From positions 1 through 14,654 of the forward strand of contig CANBZE010000018.1 in assembly GCA_947373775.1 (NCBI GenBank): 14,654 nucleotides of DNA. Direction: 5' to 3'. The notes under the pieces were generated by a model. It was given only the letters and a program-made list of their open reading frames with translations. It did not search any database and was not told the DNA's origin. Below, in pieces: positions 7,572 to 14,505 of the stretch (positions are counted from its first letter, which is position 1; each line of letters opens with the position of its first letter). Made by a program: the position numbers and the translations under genes. The DNA comes from Alphaproteobacteria bacterium (GTDB lineage Bacteria > Pseudomonadota > Alphaproteobacteria > Micropepsales > Micropepsaceae).

Positions 7572-9146
7572 TTAGTCCTTGCGGAAAATGCTGTCCGGCA
7601 AAAATCGCGGACGCATCCCGGCATTGGCGACGCGGGTGGTGATGGCAGCAACAAAGGCGTCCAGCTTCACCGCCTCGTCCTTCAGGATCGGCTGCTCCAG
7701 GTCGTCAGACGGGGAATGATAGCGGTTGGCGCGCCAGTCATGCTCGATGGCGAATTCCGGCGTATCCTTGGCGAAGCCGAACTTGAACACCAGCGCCGGC
7801 ACGCCCTGGCGCACAAAGCTGAACTGGTCGGTGCGGATGAAGACGTTGCGATCCGGCAGCGGGTCCGGCACGGTCTGCAAGCCTTGCTCCACTGCCACCG
7901 CACGCATGTCAGCACCCAGGCTGCTTTCATCCTGGCCCGGTGCATAGACGCTTTTGAGCGGCCATAGCGGCAGTGGCATGTCGAAATTCAGGTCCGCCAC
8001 GATACTGCCCTTTGGCACCGTGGGACGGCGGGCATAATAGCTGGAGCCGAGCAGGCCCTTTTCCTCGGCAGTGAACAGCAGAAACAGAATGGAACGCTTG
8101 GGCCTCGCGGCCGTCTTGAGGCGATGGGCGATGTCCAGCACGGTGGCGACGCCGGAGGCATCATCCATCGCGCCATTGTAGATCGCATCGCCCTTGATGG
8201 GTGCACCGATGCCCAGATGATCCAGGTGCGCGGACACCGCGACATATTCCGACTTCAGCTTCGGGTCACTGCCCTCCAGCTTGGCCACGATGTTGGGCGA
8301 GGTCAGCAAGCTGTGCTTTGTGACGATGCTGGCTTTGAGGCGCAAGGGCAGCGAAAAACGCGGCACCGGCTTGGAGCTGTCTGCCAGCGCCGCCAGTTCG
8401 GCGAAGCTGTGGCCGCTTCCTTTCAACAAGGCTTCGGACTTGCCGGGATCGAAGGTGGCGGTGAAGAAAGCGCCCTTGGTGTCGCGCAAGGCCCCGTCGG
8501 CCAGGTACATGCCGGGCCCGCGCGCCAGCAGCTTCTGGCGCTCCCAGGCGATTTCCACCTGCTTTTGTGTGGTGAGTGCGATCACGCCCAGCGCGCCCAG
8601 CTTGCCCAGCTCTTCGTTGCGCTCGAAGCGGGCGTTGGACTTGATGGCGCCGGAAATGTCGGCCGGACCGCCGGTGATCACCACCACGATCTTGCCTTTC
8701 AGATCCTGGCCGGCGAAATCGTCGTAACCCTGCTTGGGCAAATGCAGGCCATAGCCGATGAAAACCAGCGGCGCATCCACCGTTTCGGGGCGCGGGCCGC
8801 CGCCGGCGGTGATCAGCATCTCGTCGCCGACTTTCAGCGGCGTGGACACGCCATCCGCCGCCAGTTCGGCCTTGCTGGCGTCCTGATCGACAAGCTGCTG
8901 CTCGAACGAGACCGGCTGCAGGTAACCGTCCATACCGGCAGGCTTTAGGCCCTCTTCCTTCAGCCGCGAAATCACATAAGCCGCAGCCCGGTCATAGCCC
9001 GGCGAGCCGGTGAGTCTTCCTTCCATCCCGTCATTGGCCAGCGCGCTGACATCGGCCCACCATTGCGCCGCGGCGTCCGCCGCCAGAGCGGGTACCGGCA
9101 GCGCCAGCATGAAATAAAACAATACAGCGCGCGGTGACGTGAACAT
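7572..9146 (-). CDS. Exported M28-family zinc aminopeptidase
   Basis: This 524-residue protein has a signal peptide (about 1-22, ending VPALA) and is probably periplasmic or secreted. A PA-like insert lies at about 115-245 (VFIGYGL, GKIVVVITGGPAD, GALGVIALTT). The M28 catalytic domain follows with a full two-zinc site: H307 in SAHLDHLG, D328/D329 in GAMDDASG, E361/E362 in FTAEEKGLLGSSYY, D389 in NFDMP and H477 in RYHSPSDD. The family cleaves amino acids from peptide N-termini. The open frame continues far upstream, but ATG 9146-9144 is chosen because AGGA lies 5-6 bases before it, the signal peptide starts there, and beyond it lies non-coding sequence and then a gene on the other strand. It is divergent from the amine oxidase/cytochrome cassette, which suggests it may feed that system. 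Confidence 0.92.
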   Translation of the reverse strand: MFTSPRAVLFYFMLALPVPALAADAAAQWWADVSALANDGMEGRLTGSPGYDRAAAYVISRLKEEGLKPAGMDGYLQPVSFEQQLVDQDASKAELAADGVSTPLKVGDEMLITAGGGPRPETVDAPLVFIGYGLHLPKQGYDDFAGQDLKGKIVVVITGGPADISGAIKSNARFERNEELGKLGALGVIALTTQKQVEIAWERQKLLARGPGMYLADGALRDTKGAFFTATFDPGKSEALLKGSGHSFAELAALADSSKPVPRFSLPLRLKASIVTKHSLLTSPNIVAKLEGSDPKLKSEYVAVSAHLDHLGIGAPIKGDAIYNGAMDDASGVATVLDIAHRLKTAARPKRSILFLLFTAEEKGLLGSSYYARRPTVPKGSIVADLNFDMPLPLWPLKSVYAPGQDESSLGADMRAVAVEQGLQTVPDPLPDRNVFIRTDQFSFVRQGVPALVFKFGFAKDTPEFAIEHDWRANRYHSPSDDLEQPILKDEAVKLDAFVAAITTRVANAGMRPRFLPDSIFRKD

Positions 9147-9289
9147 CGTGATCCTGATCGCAGGTGACCTGGCGACCGTGCCACGCGCGCCAAGAGGCTG
9201 CAAAGAGGCGCGACCTGACATTTCTGTTGCCGCCCCGAAAGGCAGCATGCTGGCGCACATTTGGGCAAAAGTATTTTCGCGAAGCCACG

Positions 9290-9318
9290 TTGCACCTGCA
9301 CAGTGCCACCGCTTTAAT
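9290..9318 (+). promoter_or_regulatory. Candidate sigma-70-like promoter for the amine oxidase/cytochrome operon
   Basis: TTGCAC (9290-9295), 17 bases, then TTTAAT (9313-9318) resembles a housekeeping promoter: -10 matches five of six consensus bases, -35 three of six, with ideal spacing. It lies in the 294-base divergent gap (9147-9440) before the first flavoenzyme and would give a leader of about 115 bases. The rest of that gap shows no gene. Confidence 0.35.
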
Positions 9319-9428
9319 CCTTGCACGGCCGGGGAAGAATCGCGCGCCGCAAGTGCCGGAACAGGCGCAAAACGGGGATTTTCCAGGACGGGATCGGTGT
9401 CGCGCTTTGCGGCACATAACCAGCGTCT

Positions 9429-9443
9429 GGGAGAAAGCCTTTG
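9429..9443 (+). promoter_or_regulatory. Ribosome binding site that fixes a TTG start
   Basis: GGGAG (9429-9433) followed by AAAGCCT stands 7 bases before TTG 9441. The next in-frame ATG is codon 16, which would remove the twin-arginine motif, so TTG is the likely start. Confidence 0.75.
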
Positions 9444-11033
9444 ACCGACCAACCGATCGCCCCCAGCCGGCGCTCTCTTCTCAACATGATCGGCCTCGCC
9501 GCGGGTACGACGGCGATGTACCACGCCATGACCCAGATGGCCCTGGCCGACACCTCGACCTTCAAGGGACCGATCAAGCTGTCGCCGCCGCCCGCCGGCG
9601 CCTCGGTGCTGGTGTTGGGCGCCGGCATCGCCGGCATGGTCGCGGCCATGGAGCTGCGCGACGCCGGATATAAGGTCACGGTGCTGGAATATAACGGCCG
9701 CCCCGGCGGGCGGAACTGGTCGCTCTATGGCGGCGACACCTATACCGAACTGGGCGGCGCCACCCAGCATGTGCAGTTCGATCCCGGCCAGTACATCAAT
9801 CCCGGCCCCTGGCGCCTGCCCTATCACCATCAGGGCATCCTGCACTACGTGAACCGGCTGAACGTGGCTTTGGAGCCCTTCACCCAGGTCAACTACAACG
9901 CCTATGTCCATTCCACCACCGCTTTTGACGGCAAGCCGCAGCGCTATCGCACGGTGCAGGCCGACTTTTATGGCCAGGTGGCCGAACTGATGTCCAAAAG
10001 CACCAAGCAGGGTGCGCTGGATCAGGATGTGACCAAGCAGGATCGTGAAATCCTGATCAACGCGCTGAAAGAATGGGGCGCGCTGGATGCCGACAACAAA
10101 TACGCCACCGGCCTGGAAGCGGGCGAACGCCGCGGCTTTGCCAGCGATCCGGGCGGCGGGCTGAACAGCGTGGCCATCGCGGGCAAGCGCATCGAGATGG
10201 GCGACCTGCTCAAGTCCGGCCTGTGGTCGGCGATCGGCGCCGGCCTCGCCTATGACATGCAAAGCACGATCTTCCAGCCCAAGGGCGGCATGGGCCAGGT
10301 CGGAAAGGCCTTCGGCAAGGCGCTGGAGCCGCTGATCCAGTACAATTGCAAGGTCATCGACATCAAGCAGGGCGACAAGGGCGTCACCGCCACCTATATC
10401 GACTCCCGCACCGGCGGCACGCCCAAGACCGCGTCCGCGGACTGGTGCGTCTGCACCATCCCCGCCTCGGTGCTCAGCCAGATCCCGATGAATGTCGGCG
10501 GCCCGATGAAGGCGGCGATCAACCAGATCCCCTATATGGCGGCGCTGAAGGTCGGCCTGCAGATGAAGCGGCGTTTCTGGGAACAGGACGAGCATATCTA
10601 TGGCGGCGTGACCTACACCAACCAGCCCAACACCATGATCGGCTACCCCCAGTGGGACTTCTTCTCCAAGGGCAAGGGCGTGCTGCTGGGTTCCTATTGC
10701 TTCGGCACCCCGGCCTATATCGCCGCGGCCAAGCCGCCGGAAGAGCGCATCAAGGACGCGCTGGAATACGGCGCCAGAATCCATCCACAATACAAAGACG
10801 AATTCGAGACCGGCGTGGCGGTTGCCTGGCACCGCGTACCCTGGACGCTTGGCTGCGCCGGTTTCTGGACCGAGGAAGCCCGCGCCAAGCATTACGACAG
10901 TCTCTGCGCCGTTGACGGGCGCATCGTGCTGGCGGGCGAACATGCCTCGCGCATTCCCGCCTGGCAGGAAGGCGCCGTGACCAGCGCGCTGGATGCCATT
11001 GAACGCCTCCACAAGAAAGCGATGAGCGCCTGA
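9441..11033 (+). CDS. Tat-exported flavin amine oxidase-family enzyme, copy 1
   Basis: This 530-residue enzyme of the monoamine oxidase superfamily should oxidise a C-N bond of an amine or amino acid to an imine with bound FAD. A twin-arginine signal (SRRSLLNMIG, residues 9-18, then a hydrophobic stretch to about 36) implies export of the folded, FAD-loaded protein. FAD site: VLVLGAGIAG (56-65), E83 and RPGGRNW (87-93). Other family marks are FQPKGGMGQVGKAF (278-291), conserved lysine K370 with W380 ten residues on as in monoamine oxidases, and the C-terminal FAD segment LAGEHASRIPAWQEGAV (497-513). C472 in LGCAGFW lies almost where monoamine oxidase carries its covalent-FAD cysteine. Its cytochrome gene begins 2 bases after the stop, which suggests electron transfer to cytochrome c. 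The substrate is unknown; other amine dehydrogenase activities remain possible. Confidence 0.93.
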   Translation: MTDQPIAPSRRSLLNMIGLAAGTTAMYHAMTQMALADTSTFKGPIKLSPPPAGASVLVLGAGIAGMVAAMELRDAGYKVTVLEYNGRPGGRNWSLYGGDTYTELGGATQHVQFDPGQYINPGPWRLPYHHQGILHYVNRLNVALEPFTQVNYNAYVHSTTAFDGKPQRYRTVQADFYGQVAELMSKSTKQGALDQDVTKQDREILINALKEWGALDADNKYATGLEAGERRGFASDPGGGLNSVAIAGKRIEMGDLLKSGLWSAIGAGLAYDMQSTIFQPKGGMGQVGKAFGKALEPLIQYNCKVIDIKQGDKGVTATYIDSRTGGTPKTASADWCVCTIPASVLSQIPMNVGGPMKAAINQIPYMAALKVGLQMKRRFWEQDEHIYGGVTYTNQPNTMIGYPQWDFFSKGKGVLLGSYCFGTPAYIAAAKPPEERIKDALEYGARIHPQYKDEFETGVAVAWHRVPWTLGCAGFWTEEARAKHYDSLCAVDGRIVLAGEHASRIPAWQEGAVTSALDAIERLHKKAMSA

Positions 11034-11035
11034 TC

Positions 11036-11479
11036 ATGAAAAGCAAGATGACCATCCGCTTGGCCGCCGCCGCCCTGGCGCTGACCGCGACCGCCGCACT
11101 TAACACCGCAGCTTGGGCCGACACCGCCGGCCCCGCGCCCAAGCCCGATGCGCACGGCCCCAACATTTCCGGCTTCTTCTCGCCCTTCCCCTTCCAGGGC
11201 GGCGAGGCGATCTACAAGGGCGTATGCCAGGGCTGCCATATGGCCGACGCCAAGGGCGCGGTGGGCGCGGGCATGTATCCCGCACTGGCCAAGAACGAGA
11301 ATCTGGAAACCGCGGCCTATCCGGTCGGCATCGTGCTGAAGGGCCAGAAGGCGATGCCGTTCTTCGCCCTGCAGCTCAACGACCAGCAGATCGCCGATGT
11401 GGTGAACTATGTGCGCACCCACTTCGGCAACAAGTACAAGGACAAGGTGAAGCCAGAAGACGTCAAGGCGCTGCGCTAG
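11036..11479 (+). CDS. Periplasmic small c-type cytochrome, copy 1 (partner of flavoenzyme copy 1)
   Basis: This 147-residue protein carries a signal peptide (about 1-28, ending AAWA) and a Pro/Gly-containing linker (29-55). The single class I cytochrome c domain has the heme motif CQGCH at 64-68 and probable axial M107 in GQKAMP. The C-terminus is rich in lysine (NKYKDKVKPEDVKALR). Heme attachment occurs in the periplasm, matching the exported flavoenzyme. ATG 11036 follows the flavoenzyme TGA by 2 bases with only a weak ribosome binding site, so translational coupling is likely. A second ATG at 11048 is also possible. I infer the role as electron acceptor for the adjacent flavoenzyme; NicA2/CycN is the known precedent. 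Confidence 0.93.
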   Translation: MKSKMTIRLAAAALALTATAALNTAAWADTAGPAPKPDAHGPNISGFFSPFPFQGGEAIYKGVCQGCHMADAKGAVGAGMYPALAKNENLETAAYPVGIVLKGQKAMPFFALQLNDQQIADVVNYVRTHFGNKYKDKVKPEDVKALR

Positions 11480-11502
11480 GCATTCCATCCGTAAAGAAAT
11501 GC

Positions 11503-11524
11503 GCGGCCGACATAAGCGGGCCGC
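11503..11524 (+). other. Hairpin in the gap between the two cassettes
   Basis: GCGGCC (11503-11508) pairs with GGCCGC (11519-11524) around 10 bases. No T-tract follows, so it is not a clear terminator. The 96-base gap (11480-11575) otherwise shows only the ribosome binding site of copy 2, which suggests that all four genes share one transcript, perhaps with some attenuation or mRNA processing here. Confidence 0.35.
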
Positions 11525-11562
11525 ACGTCGCCAATTTGGCCGCCGAATGGCGCGGCTGTACC

Positions 11563-11578
11563 AGGGAGAAAGAATTTG
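11563..11578 (+). promoter_or_regulatory. Ribosome binding site that fixes the second TTG start
   Basis: AGGGAG (11563-11568) followed by AAAGAAT lies 7 bases before TTG 11576. The element GGGAGAAAG is shared with copy 1 at 9429-9437, so the start codon and its binding site were duplicated with the gene or kept by selection. Confidence 0.75.
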
Positions 11579-13165
11579 ACCGACCAACCCACTGCGCCCA
11601 GCCGGCGCTCCTTGCTCCACATGATCGGCGTCGTGGCAGGCAGTGCCGCCATGTATCACGCCATGACCGAGATGGGTTATGCGGACGAATCCACCTTCAA
11701 GGGCCCGGTCAAGCTGTCACCGCCGCCGGCCGGCACTTCGGTGCTGATCCTGGGCGCTGGCGTGGCGGGCATGGTCGCGGCCATGGAGCTGCGCGATGCC
11801 GGCTATAAAGTGCAGGTGCTGGAATATAATGGCCGCCCCGGTGGCCGGAACTGGACGCTGTATGGCGGCGATACCTATACCGAACTGGGCGGCTTCACCC
11901 AAAAAGTGGGCTTCGATCCGGGCCAGTACATCAATCCAGGCCCGTGGCGCCTGCCCTATCACCACCAGGGCATCCTGCATTATGTGAACCGGCTGGGCGT
12001 GGCGCTGGAGCCCTTCACCCAGGTCAATTTCAACGCCTATGTCCATTCCACCAACGCCTATGGCGGCAAGCCGCAGCGTTATCGCCAGGTGCAGGCCGAC
12101 TTCCACGGCCACGTCGCCGAACTGCTGGCCAAGACCACCAAGCAGGGCGCCCTGGACCAGTCCGTGAGCAAGCAGGACCGCGAGATGCTGATGGTGGCGC
12201 TGCAGAACTGGGGGGCACTGAACGGCAATTACGAATATGGCAAGAGCGTCGAGTCTTCGCTGCGCCGTGGCTTCGACGTGGACCCCGGCGGCGGGCTGAA
12301 CTCGGTACCGGTGCCGTCCGAACCGCGGGCGCTGAGTGAAGTGGTGCAATCGGGCCTGTGGGCCGCGATCGGCGCCAGCTGCAATTACGAGATGCAGAGC
12401 GCCATCTTCCAGCCCAAGGGCGGCATGGGCATGATTGGCAAGGCCTTCGGCAAGGAACTGGGACCACTGATCCAGTACAACGCCAAGGTCATCGACATCA
12501 AACAGGATGAGAAGGGCGTCACCGCCACCTATATCGACAGCCGCACCGGCGGGGAAAAACGCACCGCCAGCGCCGACTGGTGCGTCTGCACCATTCCCGC
12601 CTCGATCCTGACCCAAATCCCCATGAATGTGGGGGCGCCGATGAAGAATGCCATCAACCAGCTGTCTTATTCGGCCGCGCTGAAGGTGGGGCTGCAGTTC
12701 AAGCGCCGCTTCTGGGAACAGGACGACAAGATCTATGGCGGCATCACCTATACCAACCAGCCCAACGGCACGATCAGCTATCCGATGTGGGACTATTTCT
12801 CCAAGGGCAAGGGTGTGGTGCTGGGCGCCTATACCTTCGGCCAGGCGGCCTTCCTTGCCGCCGCCAAATCGCCGGAAGACCGCATCAAGGACGCGCTGGA
12901 ATACGGCTCCAAGGTCCACCCGCAATACAAGGAAGAGTTCGATTGCGGTGTGGCCGTGGCCTGGCACCGGGTGCCCTGGACCCTGGGCTGCGCCGGCGCC
13001 TGGACGGAGCCGGCACGCGCCGTCCATTACGACAATCTCTGCGCCCTGGACGGACGCATCGTGCTGGCGGGCGAACATGCTTCGCGCATTCCCGCCTGGC
13101 AGGAAGGCGCCGTGACCTCGTCGATCGACGCGATCACCCGCCTGCACAAGCGCGTGATGGCGTAA
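11576..13165 (+). CDS. Tat-exported flavin amine oxidase-family enzyme, copy 2
   Basis: This 529-residue paralog of the 9441-11033 product aligns to it without a gap; a hand count gives about 406 identical residues of 529 (77%). It keeps every family mark at the same positions: twin-arginine signal SRRSLLHMIG (9-18), GAGVAG (60-65), E83, RPGGRNW (87-93), FQPKGGMGMIGKAF (278-291), K370 and W380, C472 in LGCAGAW, and LAGEHASRIPAWQEGAV (497-513). Differences concentrate at about 208-232 and 245-270, outside the FAD motifs, which suggests a changed substrate pocket or entrance. It is followed after 20 bases by its own cytochrome gene. It should carry out the same type of reaction as copy 1, on a different or overlapping amine. 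Confidence 0.93.
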   Translation: MTDQPTAPSRRSLLHMIGVVAGSAAMYHAMTEMGYADESTFKGPVKLSPPPAGTSVLILGAGVAGMVAAMELRDAGYKVQVLEYNGRPGGRNWTLYGGDTYTELGGFTQKVGFDPGQYINPGPWRLPYHHQGILHYVNRLGVALEPFTQVNFNAYVHSTNAYGGKPQRYRQVQADFHGHVAELLAKTTKQGALDQSVSKQDREMLMVALQNWGALNGNYEYGKSVESSLRRGFDVDPGGGLNSVPVPSEPRALSEVVQSGLWAAIGASCNYEMQSAIFQPKGGMGMIGKAFGKELGPLIQYNAKVIDIKQDEKGVTATYIDSRTGGEKRTASADWCVCTIPASILTQIPMNVGAPMKNAINQLSYSAALKVGLQFKRRFWEQDDKIYGGITYTNQPNGTISYPMWDYFSKGKGVVLGAYTFGQAAFLAAAKSPEDRIKDALEYGSKVHPQYKEEFDCGVAVAWHRVPWTLGCAGAWTEPARAVHYDNLCALDGRIVLAGEHASRIPAWQEGAVTSSIDAITRLHKRVMA

Positions 13166-13185
13166 GGCCGATGGAGAAGAAAGCC

Positions 13186-13608
13186 ATGAAAACCCGTACT
13201 GCCATCGCCGCCGTGCTTTTGCTGGCCACCGCCCTGCCCGCCTTTGCCGACACCGCCGCACCGGCACCCCCGCCGCCGCCCCGTCGCGGCCTGGGTGGTT
13301 TCGGCGGCGGTCCTTTCCCGCAGCAGGACGGCGAAGCCATCTACAAGGGCGTCTGCCAGGGCTGCCACATGCCCGATGCCAAAGGCGCGGTGGGCGCCGG
13401 CATGTATCCGGCATTGGCCAAGAACGAGAACCTGGAGACCGCCGGCTATCCCGTCGGCGTAATCGTGAAGGGCCAGAAGGCCATGCCGGCGCTGGGCGCG
13501 TTCTTCAGCGATGTGCAGGTCGCCAATGTGGTCAACTACATTCGCACCCACTTCGGCAACAAGTACAAGGACAAGGTCAAGCCGGAAGACGTGAAACTCA
13601 TGCGCTGA
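13186..13608 (+). CDS. Periplasmic small c-type cytochrome, copy 2 (partner of flavoenzyme copy 2)
   Basis: This 140-residue protein has a signal peptide (MKTRTAIAAVLLLATALPAFA), a proline- then glycine-rich linker (22-46), the heme motif CQGCH at 57-61 and probable axial M100 in GQKAMP. The core from GEAIYKGVCQGCHM onward and the tail NKYKDKVKPEDVKLMR are nearly the same as in the 11036-11479 protein, while the linker and the stretch after the axial methionine (PALGAFFSDVQ against PFFALQLNDQQ) differ. ATG 13186 is preferred over ATG 13171 because GGAG lies 9 bases before it and the signal peptide begins there. It is the last gene of the cassette and is followed by a terminator. Confidence 0.92.
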   Translation: MKTRTAIAAVLLLATALPAFADTAAPAPPPPPRRGLGGFGGGPFPQQDGEAIYKGVCQGCHMPDAKGAVGAGMYPALAKNENLETAGYPVGVIVKGQKAMPALGAFFSDVQVANVVNYIRTHFGNKYKDKVKPEDVKLMR

Positions 13609-13627
13609 GCGCATCGGCAATAGAATG

Positions 13628-13658
13628 AAAAAGGCGGCTCGCGAGGGCCGCCTTTTTT
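13628..13658 (+). terminator. Rho-independent terminator after the cassette, bidirectional
   Basis: AAAAAGGCGGC (13628-13638) pairs with GCCGCCTTTTT (13647-13657) around 8 bases, and the T-run ends at 13658. It lies 20 bases after the last cytochrome stop. On the minus strand the stem is also followed by a T-run (TTTTTCATT), so it may end the converging acetyltransferase transcript too. Confidence 0.92.
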
Positions 13659-13669
13659 ATTTGAGCACT

Positions 13670-13762
13670 TTTCCCGTGAGGAGCGGTGCGCGCAGCGCGC
13701 GAGCATGTTCAGTGAACATGCGAGAGTGACGAACGCCGCGAGCCAAAGCGAGCGGCCGCGGG
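13670..13762. repeat. Palindrome-bearing, possibly dispersed repeat element
   Basis: This stretch between terminator and acetyltransferase stop is dense in inverted and GC-rich repeats. It contains a perfect 9-base palindrome, GCATGTTCA and TGAACATGC around one base (13703-13721), flanked by GCGCGC-rich blocks and by CCGCGAGC/GCGAGCGG motifs. Read on the minus strand in one frame it gives an open but protein-unlike peptide (MFTEHARALRAPLLTGK). The look is that of a short intergenic repeat family, but copy number cannot be judged from one window. Confidence 0.5.
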
Positions 13763-14290
13763 CTACAGCGCTTTCCCCATCCGCGTGATCGGCACGGTCT
13801 CCCCGCCCGGCGTTGGCACTTCCATGCGCTCGATTTCTTCATAGCCGCAGGCGCGATAGAGCGGTTCACCGCCTGCCGTGGCGCCCAGCTCGGTGCGGGT
13901 GAAGCCTTCGGCGCGCGCCGCCGCCTCGCACAGCGCGATGATCTGGCGCCCCACACCACGGCGCACAAAGGCCGGTGCGGTGTACATGGCGCGGATGCGC
14001 GCGGCTTCGCTGGTGGGGTCCAGCAGCCGCGCATCGCGGCCCGCGGTGTGATTGCCGCCGAACAGGGTGGCGCGGCGGCTCCAGCCGCCGCAGCCCGCCA
14101 GGGCGCCACTCTCCTCCAGGATGAAATAGGTGCCGTCCGCAATGAGCTGGCTGTCCACGCCCATGACGGCGAAGGAAGCCTCCACTTTTTCCGGCGAGAG
14201 AAATTGCGGCAACAACTGGCGAATCGCGGCCGTCATCAGACGCTGCAAGTCGGGCATGTCGGCTTGTGTCGCCAGGCGGTGCGAAAACAT
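13763..14290 (-). CDS. GNAT-family N-acetyltransferase
   Basis: This 175-residue cytoplasmic enzyme should transfer an acetyl group from acetyl-CoA to an amine on an unknown acceptor. It starts like many GNAT proteins (HRLATQADMPDLQRLM). It then has a strand TYFILEESGALAGCGGW, the segment RIRAMYTAPAFVRRGVGRQI with the acetyl-CoA loop RRGVGR at 110-115, and late elements TELGATAGGEPLYRACGYEEI with the conserved tyrosine/GY pattern. The frame opens at 14362, but ATG 14290-14288 fits the family start better; the ribosome binding site there is weak (AGAAG). It lies opposite to its neighbours, between the cassette and the Rid-like gene, and converges on the cassette. Confidence 0.88.
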   Translation of the reverse strand: MFSHRLATQADMPDLQRLMTAAIRQLLPQFLSPEKVEASFAVMGVDSQLIADGTYFILEESGALAGCGGWSRRATLFGGNHTAGRDARLLDPTSEAARIRAMYTAPAFVRRGVGRQIIALCEAAARAEGFTRTELGATAGGEPLYRACGYEEIERMEVPTPGGETVPITRMGKAL

Positions 14291-14505
14291 GGCTGCTTCT
14301 AGCACTTCTGAACTTTCACAGGCAGGCCAAAAAACCGCCAGCCTGCACCCCGGCCTGCACAAGCAAGCGCCATTCTAGCGGGCTTTTCCGCACAAGGCCG
14401 CCTTTTTCGCAGGCCCCAAAACGGCCCGCTCATTGCAATGGCCAGAGGGGCGCGGCGTGTGGGTGCCGCCTGTCGTTCGTCCTCACCCCACCAAAAGGAG
14501 CAATC
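14291..14505. promoter_or_regulatory. Divergent gap before the acetyltransferase and Rid-like genes
   Basis: These 215 bases contain no convincing gene. Seen: a direct repeat of GCCTGCAC (near 14340 and 14352), a perfect palindrome CATTGCAATG (14431-14440), and the ribosome binding site AAGGAG (14495-14500) 5 bases before ATG 14506. It should hold promoters for both flanking genes, but no clear hexamer pair was found. Confidence 0.45.

Larger units (their letters stand above)
9441..13608 (+). repeat. Tandem duplication of a flavoenzyme-cytochrome c module
   Basis: Unit 1 is 9441-11479 and unit 2 is 11576-13608, in direct orientation. Gene order, TTG starts, the ribosome binding site core and the protein alignment are all shared. 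Protein divergence of about a quarter and many silent differences show that this is an old duplication, not a recent copy or assembly artefact. Confidence 0.9.

Noticed and set aside
9147..11012. N-terminal extension of the M28 peptidase frame (a continuous 1146-codon minus-strand frame 11012-7572)
   Set aside because: The extra part is antisense to flavoenzyme copy 1 and the intergenic gap. It has no domain logic, and a good ribosome binding site and signal peptide mark the real start at 9146.
12580..13170. Longer 342-codon frame running into cytochrome copy 2
   Set aside because: The first 200 or so codons are an out-of-frame reading of flavoenzyme copy 2. The cytochrome's ribosome binding site and signal peptide place its start at 13186.
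11717..13414. 565-codon minus-strand open frame antisense to flavoenzyme copy 2
   Set aside because: It is rich in Gly, Ala, Arg, His and Val in the way typical of GC-rich shadow frames, and a similar shadow exists opposite copy 1. The plus strand holds a clear conserved enzyme.
9441..13608. Recent duplication or assembly error
   Set aside because: The copies differ at about 23% of residues and at many silent positions, with distinct intergenic sequence.
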